In this document: positions 45,614 to 56,288 of the stretch, in pieces | Position numbering within the stretch: the stretch's first letter is position 1 | Layout of the letters: each line of letters begins with the position of its first letter | NCBI GenBank assembly: GCA_951213105.1 | Contig: OX578152.1 | Coordinates: 68,984,727 to 69,048,726, forward strand | Reading direction: 5' to 3' | DNA: 64,000 bases | From: Amaurobius ferox | Lineage: Eukaryota > Arthropoda > Arachnida > Araneae > Amaurobiidae | Program-made: the position numbers and the translations under genes | Notes under the pieces: generated by a model | What the model saw: the letters and a program-made list of their open reading frames with translations, nothing else | Database searches by the model: none | Told to the model about the DNA's origin: nothing

Positions 45614-46339
45614 ATAAAGATACAATTCACGTAATACTAGGAAGGTTTTCTTGCCGATTAGCATCTACTTATGGAACATTTTTCACAGCGTCATATATAA
45701 GTTGAAGCTCAATAAAAAAATATTACATTCCATCTCTGTTGTACGTTACTTGGCAAACACAGTTATCTATGTCTCACAGGGTTCTTTGTGCACCAGACGT
45801 AGGTTCGGTACAACCCAACTGCTAAGAATATGAAGAGTATGATACAAAAAATCAGGACTAGGATCTTGGTGGCTGGAGATAGAACTGCAAAGAAAATGGA
45901 GGAAATGGTTCTTTAGAAGAATACTGACCAACAATGAAATTTATCAAAGAACAAGCAAGCAGAAAACTTTTTTTAGGATCCACACTTTCATTTTAAAACT
46001 AGAAAATGTACCCGCTGTTGCCCAGGTGTTAAGATGCAAACCTCTGATTAAAAATCTTCACATTAATAAAAGTGGGTGGCAGGAAATGTTATAAAACTAA
46101 TGCTTGATATAATTCGATGTGCTCTAAAATATCACCACTAAATGTATGGAATGGCTGATTTCGTGTAATCAAGGGTGATAGCGATTCCATCTATTTAATC
46201 AATGATTCCATGCATTTAATAGTAATATTTTGGAGCGTACTAATTTATAATGAAATATTAGTTTTACAAAAATTTCTAGTCACCCACCTTTATTATTTGA
46301 AAATGTGAGAAGAGAATTATTCTTTTAGTGTTAATTATT

Positions 46340-46452
<113 letters not shown>

Positions 46453-46704
46453 TAATAAAGATGAGAGGGAATGTCAGAAATTACCTCAAGAATATTAAAG
46501 AAATATAGAAGAAATACAGTTGAGTTTTTTTCTGGTTGGTATTTGAATGTTTTTGTTTGTTATGGATGTTTTACTATTTTTCCTCAATATTTCTATTTTA
46601 ATTCATCAATTCATCTTTATTACTTATAAATTTCATCTTATTTATATGCTGCACTAGGGAAATAAGTATTTATATGCTGCATTAGGGCAATAAGTAAATA
46701 AGTG

Positions 46705-46706
<2 letters not shown>

Positions 46707-46761
<55 letters not shown>
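46707..46761. repeat. Compound (TA)n(TG)n microsatellite
   Basis: A TA run (about 22 bp) passes directly into a TG run (about 32 bp). Confidence 0.95.
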
Positions 46762-46762
<1 letters not shown>

Positions 46763-46799
46763 CGATTAGATTAATAAAAATCCTAAAATTGTCATAATC

Positions 46800-47429
46800 T
46801 CTCCTTAGTATCTTATTTTATCCATATTTCTACATTCTCTTGAATTTACATTATAATATATTTTCATCTTTTTATTTTGCAGCTTTAACTGTAGAATATC
46901 TCATTTTATTACTGGTTTTACGCAGTACGGTTTTTATTACTCCCTTTGGCAACAGCAGATCACTTCTTTTCATTTCTGCGTATGGCAACATTGGTCTAGT
47001 CATATATTGCTCGTCATGGTTGTACTTTTGAGGTGTATTTTAAGGTATTTATATTTCCTTTATTTTTTCTAATCTTTATGCTTGTCGTCCATATAACACA
47101 AGTTTATAGTTAAAATCTATGTTGTGTTTCAGAAACAAGAATTTTTGTGTTCATTTCGAAGGGATATATGAACTTGAAAAAGAATTTTTTCGAAATGAAC
47201 TTTTCTTAAGCCTAGAACTCTTTCACGTGCAAGCTTTTTTGCTTGATTTTTTTGTTTTCCTATTTTCATTCCTCACCTTTGAAATTTGTTGATTATCTTT
47301 GTCTGTATGACCTGCATTACGTTTTATAATTTCCTCTTTATCGTTGAATTTTTTTTATTTCATTGTATCTTGTAGGCAAATTTTAACATAGTGTATTATG
47401 AGTTACTGCTTACATTCTAACATTGGATT

Positions 47430-47488
<59 letters not shown>

Positions 47489-47600
47489 TGCATCAGTATT
47501 TCGTTTTCATTTCGTTGGTGAAGTTCTCATTTGGCTCCTTATTTGCAGAAAGAAGGCGAGTCGAAATGGCTGTAATTATTTAAGTTCGTCAACGGGTATA
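46800..47600 (+). mobile_element. Non-coding end fragment of a Penelope-like element
   Basis: The sequence is collinear with 54700-55300, the region after the PLE pseudogene. Shared blocks are TTTTTATTACTCC/ATATTTCTTTTGTG-type flanks, GGCAACATTGGTCT / GGCAACACTGGTCT, CCTTTATTTTTTCTnnTCTT, a GTCCAnnTA block and TTTCAGAAACAnGnATTTTT. A (TA)n run occupies the corresponding place in both (47436-47486 and 55226-55299). No RT coding sequence is attached, so this is a terminal (pLTR-like) remnant. The 61-63-codon ORFs here are not genes. Confidence 0.65.
47436..47486. repeat. (TA)n microsatellite within PLE end fragment
   Basis: A TA run of about 51 bp at the same relative position as the TA run at 55226-55299. 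Confidence 0.95.
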
Positions 47601-47925
47601 GGGTATAGGTGAACTGCACAAGTACCCATTATTGTCTGAAGAAAAGTGACATATTTATTCTCACATGCCAACTAGTTTATTGACGAACGTCATCTATATA
47701 TTATTAAACAACACATCACCTGAAAATTTCGAAAAAATATTCGTTGGGTTTTTTAGGCCAGTCATCAACGGTCAATTTATAGCAGTAATGGGGGGGTATA
47801 GTATGCGCATTTTTTATGCGAGCATGTTCAGCAACGAACTCGACCTGTAAAATATTTATCTACACCGATAGTCACATTTTAGAAAAGTTGGTGAGGATTT
47901 ATCGGCAGATAGTTTATGCCATATA

Positions 47926-48678
47926 GGGGACGGTGGACGTTGAAATTTTTTGTATTTATTTATTGACTTAGAAACGTGAAAATTTGTATAAATATTCCTC
48001 TTAACATTACTATATACAATACCATTAATTTTTTTTTCAATTTTGTTATAATTTTGTATTTTTTTTTAATTTAATTTTTTTAACGAAATTTGAAAATGCT
48101 TCTTGCGTGCCATTTGTTCACATTTTTTATTCTTTTACATTATGATCACTCAAAAACACATTATGAACAAATTTGGGTATTCATTTTTAAATCCCTTTGA
48201 AAGTTAATTTTTTAAAAATATTTTTCTGCATTAAAACTTAATTTTCATTATTTAATTAGGTTCTTATTCACTTTTAATTACCTTAACAAAGTCTAATTAT
48301 AAAATGCATACCCAGTTTCATTAAAAAGTATGAGAGGTGTCTTATTGCCAAATTTCATACATCTTAGACAAAAATTAAGACGCATAGAGCATTTTAAAAA
48401 TGTAAAACTTTGAAAATTCCGTTTTGAAAAAAATGCATTCAACTTTTTGCTTACGGGTGGGTCAGCGCCCATCCCAAACGAAGAACCTCCCAAAAAGACA
48501 GGTATTTGACATACCCTATCCCAAACAGATCGATCCCCCTTTGCAGGCTTTTTGGGAGGTTCTTCGTTTGGGATGGACGCTGTCCCACCTGTAAGCAAAT
48601 GGTTGAATGTGTAAAATAATGTTATATATTAAAACTTTTTTTAGTCGATTTTTGCTCATTTCAACGTCCACCGTCTCC
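47926..48678 (-). mobile_element. Composite TTAA-type DNA element (copy 2, inverted)
   Basis: The ends GGGGACGGTGGACGTTGAAA (left) and the complement of GGAGACGGTGGACGTTGAAA (right) match copy 1 at 2056-2881, in reverse orientation along the full length. TTAA follows on the right (48679-48682); the left flank reads TATA. The nested foldback at 48442-48602 is shorter than in copy 1, with its centre deleted. No coding sequence. Confidence 0.85.
48442..48602. mobile_element. piggyBac-like foldback nested in composite element (copy 2)
   Basis: Arms ACTTTTTGCTTACGGGTGGG and CCCACCTGTAAGCAAATGG flank a 161-bp foldback with CCCATCCCAAACGAAGAACC on the left and its complement on the right. TTCA and TTGA outside the ends are decayed TTAA. 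Its position within the composite is the same as in copy 1. Confidence 0.8.
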
Positions 48679-48972
48679 TTAATAGGGTTGCAGAACGAGC
48701 AGTTTAATCCAACTACATTCAGCTGCGAACTCGGCCTGTAAAACATCACTTTAAACCACGCAACCAATTATAAATTTATCGACACACTATTGGCTGCGTT
48801 CCCAAAGTTATGATCATGTTCTCATTGTAGATAACAATATTGGTGAATGGTTTCGCACATATTATGCGCTTGCCCGATATAATTAATCTTTGCAATAACA
48901 GCGAAATTGTCTCTATGTGAAAGACCCATACCACTCGACTCATCCTAGGGTATGAGCCAAATTGTCTCTATG

Positions 48973-49260
48973 TTGTTGTTGTTGAGACCCAGACCGTCCG
49001 ACCTACCAGAAAGGTGTAAAGTAACTGTTTGGACGGTCGGGAAGTGCCACCCAATTTAGATCGGAACCCAGTGGGGAAGGCATCCACAGGGACCGTACCC
49101 TCCTTCCCCTACCACCAACCTCTCGGAAGGACTTTCGGACCCACATGTTTAACGTGATCGTACTCCTCATGAACACGGCGGCAGTTTTTGAAGTGGCTGG
49201 AATCGAACCCGGGCCTACCGAGTGCAACTCCAGCGCGCTAACCAATGGGCTACCGCGCCC
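48973..49260 (-). mobile_element. Full-length tRNA-derived SINE (array insert 2)
   Basis: Same structure as 33262-33549: the tRNA-like head is at the right end (B box complement GGAATCGAACC at 49199-49209), then the body, the tail GGACGGTCTGGGTCTC and (AAC)n. About 97% alike to insert 3 by eye, but with independent differences. Confidence 0.9.
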
Positions 49261-49273
49261 AATTGTCTCTATG

Positions 49274-49563
49274 TTGTTGTTGTTAAAACCCAGACCGTCC
49301 GACCTACCAGAAAGGTGTAAGGTAACTGTTTGGACGATCGGGAAGTGCCACCCAATTTATACCGGAACCCAGTGGGGGAGGCATCCACAGGGACCGTACC
49401 CTCCTTCCCCTACCACCAACCTCTCGGAAGGACTTTCGGACCCATATGTTTAACGTGATCTTACTCCGCATGAACACGGCGGCAGTTTTGGCAGTGGCTG
49501 GAATCGAACCCGGGCCTACCGAGTGTAAATCCAGCGCGCTAACCAATGGGCTACCGCGCCCCC
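49274..49563 (-). mobile_element. Full-length tRNA-derived SINE (array insert 3)
   Basis: Collinear with insert 2. B box complement GGAATCGAACC at 49500-49510. It differs at the tail (GTTTTAAC in place of GTCTCAAC) and at scattered positions, so it is a separate insertion, not a duplicate of insert 2. Confidence 0.9.
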
Positions 49564-49576
49564 AATTGTCTCTATG

Positions 49577-49842
49577 TTGTTGTTGTTGAAACCCAGACCC
49601 TCCGACCTACCAGAAAGGTGTAGCCCATTGGTTAGCGCGCTGGAGTTGCACTCGGTAGGCCCGGGTTCGATTCCAGCCACTGCCAAAACTGCCGCCGTGT
49701 TCATGCGGAGTACGATCACGTTAAACATGTAGGTCCGAAAGTCCTTCCGAGAGGTTGGTGGTAGGGGAAGGAGGGTACGGTCCCTGTGGATGCCTCCCCC
49801 ACTGGGTTCCGTTCTAAATTGGATGGCACTTCCCGACCATCC
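49577..49842. mobile_element. SINE with 5' inversion (array insert 4)
   Basis: The tail part (49577-49620) is on the minus strand, ending its homology at CAGAAAGGTGTA. From 49621 the sequence switches to the plus strand and begins inside the tRNA-like head (TAGCCCATTGGTTAGCGCGC, B box GGTTCGATTCC 49664-49674), continuing to GGATGGCACTTCCCGACCATCC at the target duplication. A 5' inversion joined to a normally oriented 3' end is the classic product of twin priming during target-primed reverse transcription. Confidence 0.8.
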
Positions 49843-50261
49843 AATTGTCTCTATGTAGAGTGTAGAAGACCCAGACCGTCCGACTCATCCAGAGGACACG
49901 AGCAACCATTTGGACGGCTGAGAAGGCAATTGTCTCTATGTGAAAGCCCCAGGCCGTCCGGCTCGTCCAGAGGACTTAGAGCAGCGAGATGGACGACCGG
50001 AATTGTCTCTATGTTGAAGACCCAGACCGTCCGACTCGTCCAGAGGACTTAGAGTAACAAGTTGGACGGCCGGGAAGGAATTGTCTCTATGTGTAATAAC
50101 TTTTCGGTACTCTGTGAAAGTGACAAATTCAGTCCTGCCATGCTTCCAGCTTTAAATTTCTTGAAAATTAAACTCGGGCTATGCGAGGTTGTAATGGTTG
50201 AATTATTAGGTTGCATAGTCATAGAGCACGCCTTTAGGGGACGTGTGTGTATGTGTGTGTG

Positions 50262-50283
50262 TGTGTGTGGGGGGGGGGGGGTT
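50262..50283. repeat. (TG)n followed by poly-G
   Basis: A GTGTGTGTGTGTG run leads into about 12 G. Several similar G runs occur in the window and may vary in length in the assembly. Confidence 0.9.
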
Positions 50284-50640
50284 CATAGTCACAGGATCCC
50301 TAAAGGATAGTTTCGTTACTATATATTTGGTCGTTGTAGCCTCCTGTAGACCTAGCTTAATTTCTATGAAATTTTTTATCTGGATAAGTGTTATTTGTCA
50401 GTTTCTACACATTTGTAAAATTGTGCCACATAGCAAATAGCCATTGCAGATAGCCATTGTAGACTATTCCATCCAGATGAGCGCCTAATAAGTTCGAAAC
50501 CGGTCCATGGATACTGTTATCTGCAATAGGAAAATGATCTTAACTTTGGGAATGCCACCTACAATTAGTATGTACATTTATAATTGGATGTGTGACTTTA
50601 AGCAACGTTTTACAGACCAAGTTCGTAGCTTAGCGTAATT

Positions 50641-51239
50641 GGATAAAACTGCGGATAGACATTTATAACGTTGGATATAACATTCGTATTGCGGGATATA
50701 ATATTGGATATAGCTGTTGGATATAACATTTATAAATTTGACAAGACATTGTAACAAAAGTGCTTGATGGTAATAGGATATAATATGGAAATATTACCTG
50801 CCCATCTTGACGAAGCTAGAGAAGATCCACCGCCTCTGCCTCCAAATCTGAAAAAGAGGTAAAAAACTCAAATGCTTCATAAGAATTTTTCAAAAGTTTC
50901 TTTTTTAAGCTTGATATAAGCTTAATCACGCCGATGAATTAAATGCATTTGGCTGATTTATGTTAATATAACGTTATATAGTATCATAGCCAGGATCTCG
51001 GAAGGGGCTAAATGACTACATTAAGGGGGGTTAGAATACTGGATGTCTTTTTTCAAACAAAGTCTTTGAAGAACGAATGTAATTGTTCAGCCAATAAGGG
51101 GGGGGGGGAGGGGGGGTATGGTAGCTTCACTTACTCCAATGATTTCAATACCGTGAACATCCATAAAGTAGTTCAAACTTTTATTTTTTTTTGCAAGAAT
51201 TAACTATTTCATCACCTATCTACATTATTTCGGGAATAA
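50641..51239. other. Non-coding, nothing recognised
   Basis: It contains GGATATAACATT repeated a few times at 50670-50730 and a G-rich run at 51099-51117. No gene is supported. Confidence 0.45.
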
Positions 51240-52110
51240 TTTTTGGTTTTCCACAGGAAGTGCATCTAAGCATTATGGAATGAGAAGATAGATACACAGT
51301 TCAAAAATTTGTATTTTATTTTATAATTTTTTCATTTACACTAGGGAGTTCCGAAAACTGAAGTTTAAATTGGAAAACAGTTTATTTCACCGTGTTCCCC
51401 TATTGTTCCTTCCCAAATACACCAAATTTTATATTTTTGTATACTATAGTTATCGAGGTACGAGACAAAGAAACTTAGAGGAACAACTGATTTTCGCCTC
51501 CTACTTACTGGCATTCAGTGAGCTCGCTTCGAGTGCTATTTCAAGCCAAATTAAAGCATAAATCGAAAACGGTTAATTTCAGTGTGTTTCTATAATATTT
51601 CTCTACAAATGTATCAAATTTCATATTTTTGTGTGCTACAGTTTTATCGTACGAGACAGAGAACCTCGATGGACGTTCCGATACGGAAGAACATTCTTCA
51701 CTTCAAAAGTGCATAAAAAGTAGATTATTTTGTAAACTGAAATTAGAAATCAGAAAAAAAGGACTCCGTCTTTCAAAAATCCAACTATGTAGGTACATGT
51801 GTGCAAAATATTCGTGGTCTTGCTATTCTTAGTCTGTCCAGGACGCGAACTCTCACCTCAAATATTTCGTCTTTGTTTTTGACATTAATTATTTTTTAAA
51901 CTAAAATTTAAATATTCCTTAAACTAAAATTTGAATATTTATTAACGGTTTATTTCAATGTGTTCCCCAAATATTTCTCTACAACTGTATCAAATTTTGT
52001 ATTTTTGTATGCTGTAGTTTTTGTGGTACGAAGCAAAAACTCGAGGAACGAGAAATGCGTTAAACAGCGGCAGCGATGTCAGCTACCTTTTTTTAAATAG
52101 AGGGTGAATT
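51240..52110. repeat. Three diverged copies of a ~200-400-bp repeat
   Basis: Blocks at about 51375-51480, 51565-51665 and 51945-52055 share GGTTnATTTCAnTGTGTTnC, ATTTCTCTACAAnTGTATCA, AATTTTnTATTTTTGTnTnC and TACGAGACAnAGAA. Between them the sequence is unrelated or too diverged. Small ORFs over these blocks are not genes. Confidence 0.65.
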
Positions 52111-52529
52111 GCCCGGGATTTAAGATGCAAAACTCAGTCCAGATTCCGCAGAAGGATTATTGGTGATCCTTTCTTTAACTTCAAGATATGAGAAGGCATT
52201 CCAGGTGGTTCAAGGTAGTTCAGAAATTCCAGCGGGTAATTAACGGAATCATTGATGTCCACTGCAGAATCAAATGACTTGTCTTGATGCAAGAAAGAAT
52301 CTTCCTCATAAAATGCTGATAATTAAATAACCATTTTCATTTCTTAATACTTTTCGTTGTTGAGTAAGCCTGTGAAAAATAAACCATGGTGATAGAGTTT
52401 TCATTTAAATTCATATTTCAAACCAGCGATTTTCAAAAGTGACTAATACGTTCAATAAACTCCCACAAAACTCAGAGATTTAATTGACTCTCACGTTTTA
52501 AACCAACGATTTCCAACCTTTTACGTTGG

Positions 52530-52880
52530 GAATCATGGACTTAGAGAGTAGAACTCCTAGGAAAAAGTTTCGTTTTCCATTAATATCTCGACCATTCCTG
52601 GTCTTAGAAACTCGAAACTTGGACTAAATTTAGGGGGGCTATTTCAAAGCTACCCACAAAATTTCATTAAATTCGGTGCAGCTGTTCTCCCGTGATGATG
52701 AGACAAACGAACGTTTCGTTTCTCTTTAATATCGCGACAACCCCTGGTGTTAGAAACTCGAAACAAGGATTAAATTTTAAGTGAGGCTATTTCAAGACTA
52801 CCCACCAAATTTCCTCAAATTCGGTTCAGCCGTTCTCCCGTGATGTTGGATCATACATACATACTTTTCATATAGATATT
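52530..52880 (-). repeat. Two-unit interspersed repeat, same family as 20160-20560
   Basis: The minus strand carries, twice, ATCACGGGAGAACnGC, TnAACCGAATTTnATGAAAT and AGCCTTGAAATAGCC-like sequence, then GTTTCGAGTTTCTAA and a CnAGGnnTGGTCGAGATATT-type end. Two tandem half-units are again present, so the two-unit form is a feature of the family. Confidence 0.7.
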
Positions 52881-53930
52881 TTTTATATTATTTTATGTGA
52901 TATATATAACCAATATTGATTTAATGAAATTTTGTGGATAGATGGATTAAAAGCAAACGACGCTATGTATATATATATATATATATATGTATTTGAAATA
53001 TGTAATAATTAGAATTATGTAAAAATAAAGAAAATAAAAATACAAGTAATATTAACATCACCATAGAAGCAAATTCACGGCCATAATGCCGATAAGAGAA
53101 AAGAACAGCACCGTCCCAAATTCGATGATTAATCAGAATTAAATTCATCTTCAGGTCTGAGTATTTAATTCTAATTAACCCAAACAAATGCCTGTTTCAG
53201 ATTAAGCAATAGTACATTACTATAAATGCTTAAACTCAGACTACAGGCAACAAAAAATGAAAATAGGATACATTACGAAAATTTGTATTACCAAGCGGCA
53301 TGAACCCTTCTTCTTCCACCACGTGTATACACGATCAACCTCAACAGCTTAATCTAGAAGCACCGGAATGAACAAGCCGAAATTCTACCAGGGAGGCAGT
53401 ACGAACGTTCACGGTAATACTCCCAGACCCGTCCAGTGAGTCTAAGCTGGAGACTGGACAAGCAATTCAGAATATAACTTCCCAAATATGCAATCCTGAA
53501 TATGAATATGAATCAAAGATGAAAATTCTTACTAAACAAGTAATTCATAGGAAAACTGGATAAACGAGAATGCCACTATACACCATTATAAGGGCGCTTA
53601 AATCGTTGTTTCAATACTGACAAAAGTTACATTTTTTTGCGAAAATAAAATTCAAAACATTAATGTTAATGCATCTTATTTTCCGAGTTTTTGATTTTTC
53701 TAATGTTTTTGGCTTAGTTTATTATTTTTCATTTTTATTTATTTATATAATTAATAAATAATTATATATAATTTATTTATTTACTTATTTTTTTTTTATT
53801 TTTTATTTTATTTATTTTTTTTTAAACTGTATGTTAGTCACTATAATTAAATTTTTTATAAATACTGTAGTATACTTAAAAAATTAAGGATACTTTGCAA
53901 ATATGCAAATGTTAAAAATGAGTAAATAGG
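52881..53930. other. Non-coding, (TA)n and AT-rich sequence
   Basis: A TA run lies at about 52967-52987. The remainder has no supported gene. A T/A-rich tract at 53740-53825 precedes the PLE pseudogene. Confidence 0.45.
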
Positions 53931-53934
53931 AATG

Positions 53935-54541
53935 ACAATGCAAAATACATTTTTTCCTAAACTTCTTCACTTTGTTATTTTCAATAATTATATTTTTCAA
54001 GGACATAAATTATACTTACAAGTCTCAGGAGTTCCACAGGGTGGGTGCAGTAGCAGTAAGTTAGCTAATTTATATCTTTATCATTATGAACAGACTTTTA
54101 CATCAATAGATTATACATGATGCAGATATGTTGGTGATCTGATTTGCTTAGTATATACAGAAAATTGTGTCACAGATATAGATTTCTATCCTGACAATTT
54201 GGGTTTAATTGCTAATGAAGCTACTATTAGTAAAAATATTAATTTTTTGGATTTAAATCTTATAATTGAAATTTCTAATAGAATTGTTACTAATTTCTAT
54301 GATAAAAAAATACTTTTTTAACTTTAACATTAATAAAATATTACCATTTAATTCCTGCAACTCGATTCTATTGTTTAGAAATATTATACTTAATCAGCTT
54401 TTTAGAATTTATAGATTATCTGATAAAAAATTCCATGCTATACATATAGATAATCTAAAAATTACCAGCAATTTATATGAATATCCCTCTTATTTTGTAA
54501 ATGGTATAGTTAGAAAATTTAGATTAGCTGGATTTTCCTGA
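53935..54541 (+). pseudogene. Penelope-like RT C-terminal pseudogene
   Basis: The translation is collinear with residues of about 663-850 of the intact PLE at 56289. It contains KLLHFVIFNNYIFQGHKLYL, SGVPQGGCSSSKLANLYLY, YVGDLICL (the catalytic YVDD is changed to YVGD), NFLDLNL and ILNQLFRIYRLSDKKFH. A stop at about 54118 and frame changes near 54265-54310 break it. All upstream domains are missing, so it is a 5'-truncated copy, lying about 1.7 kb upstream of the intact copy and in the same orientation. Confidence 0.9.
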
Positions 54542-55223
54542 ATTCTATTCATGGTGTTTTATATATTAGCCCAACATCTCCATATTCTTGTTTTAATTAT
54601 ATTTTAGTTTTAAACCCACTTACACATTAGACTTTCTATTATTGCCCTTCTTGTTTGTATATTATCTCTTATACTTGTCTTTTCGCATTACTGTTATTTA
54701 TTTCTTATGAATATTGGCAACGGTAGATCATATATATTTCTTTTGTGAATGGCAACACTGGTCTCTTCATTATGGGTTCTCGAGATCGACCGGTTCGTGT
54801 ATTTTTTGAGTTAGATTCCAGGTTTCCTTTTATTTTTTCTTCTTTACATATGTTGTCCAAGTAGAAATAGTTTATAGATATAATCTATCTATTTCTTCAG
54901 AAACATGCATTTTTGTGTTTGCTTCTACAAGACACTTGGACTTGAGAAAGAGTTTTGAAGAAGTGAACAAATCCATGATTTAGGCTTAGGCCTTGTGCAT
55001 GTGTATAGCGTTTGTGCTTGCATTTCGTCTGTTTTTCTTTTATCGATTCCATACCTTTGATTTTTGATGATTTTCTTTGACTTGATGATTTGAAATTTGT
55101 ATTTTTTTCCATTTGCTTGAAAATTTGCGTATTTATTCTTTTATTTTGTAAGCTTGTTAGAAAGTTAGGCTTTTCGAGTTACAGCTTTCTACTTTTTTTT
55201 TATTGGACTTTCAAACCTATTTC

Positions 55224-55301
<78 letters not shown>

Positions 55302-56288
55302 CCATTATGTTATTAGCTGCTTTGCGCAATATCATGATGAAAGTTTTATATTCTGTATTATTTTGTGTTTTATATTCTGTTTTCTACATACAGACTTCTA
55401 TTACATCTTTTAATTTTACTTTTATATTTATTATTTACTTCTGAATTCAACCATCTATCTTTTGATTTTCATACTTGCAAAAAACTTTTTAAAAAGGTAA
55501 AACCTGTTGTAAAGCTGCATTTGCGCTTATTACAGAGTTTATTCTCTTTTTAATTTAATTTTATTTTGTTTATTATTATTATCGCTAACGCATTTCTATT
55601 GTTTAACTACGAGCCCATCTATGTCTTACTATGGCCCTCTTTGGATATTGTTTTTATTATCTAACCCTTTCATTCCTTCTTTTGATTGATTATGGTATGT
55701 CTTCACATTTCGCATTATGGAGTATTTTGGTTTGAGTTCTCTTATCGCTTTTATGATTTTTTCTGCGGGTTATTGCTCTTTTTGGTAGATTTCACACTCG
55801 ATTATTCAATCGATATATATGTGTGTATAGTGCTGACATCTCTCGGCAGGCATTAGAGTTTATTGTGTTTTTTGTGTATTTTTTTCTTTTCTGTATCTTT
55901 TAGTTAACCCAGACGTCAATATCTTTTATTGCTTATTTTTACATTTTAATCTAGACAAGTATTTCCACTATATGTGGCCCTCTTTTGCCCGCAGTTGTAG
56001 GGATTCAGTCAGACACATACGTATTAACAGTTTTGTATATCTTCCATTCCGGATGAATATAATTATTTGTCCACACTTCGCTTATTTATGAATATTTCGT
56101 ATGAAAATCTCTTTTCTACTATGCTTGTTTTATTACTCTCCAAAATTTCGATTCAATTCTTATGGTATTAGTTAAAATTTGAAATTCGTACCTGACAAAA
56201 TAGTTTTGGGGGGGTTTATATTGGGAATTTTAATTAGAATTCGTGATGTAAATTTTCTTCATTACCTAGTGTCCGGTCTATTATTATT
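54542..56288 (+). other. PLE non-coding region between the truncated and the intact copy
   Basis: This region follows the RT stop of the first copy and precedes the intact ORF. It includes the block shared with 46800-47600, a (TA)n run at 55226-55299 and AT-rich sequence. It probably holds the 3' end of copy 1 and the 5' end (pLTR-like) of copy 2, but I cannot place the junction. The ORFs of 107 and 62 codons are low-complexity translations. Confidence 0.55.
55226..55299. repeat. (TA)n microsatellite
   Basis: A TA run of about 74 bp inside the PLE non-coding region. Confidence 0.95.

Larger units (their letters stand above)
48905..50091 (-). mobile_element. Stacked array: seven inserts separated by eight identical target duplications
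   Basis: AATTGTCTCTATG occurs at 48905-48917, 48960-48972, 49261-49273, 49564-49576, 49843-49855, 49928-49940, 50001-50013 and 50079-50091. The inserts are 42, 288, 290, 266, 72, 60 and 65 bp: four tail-only units (first, fifth, sixth and seventh), two full SINEs and one inverted SINE. All tails are sense on the minus strand. Inserts differ in sequence and length while the 13-bp separators are identical, so the separators are repeatedly regenerated target duplications, not part of a repeat unit. Confidence 0.95.
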
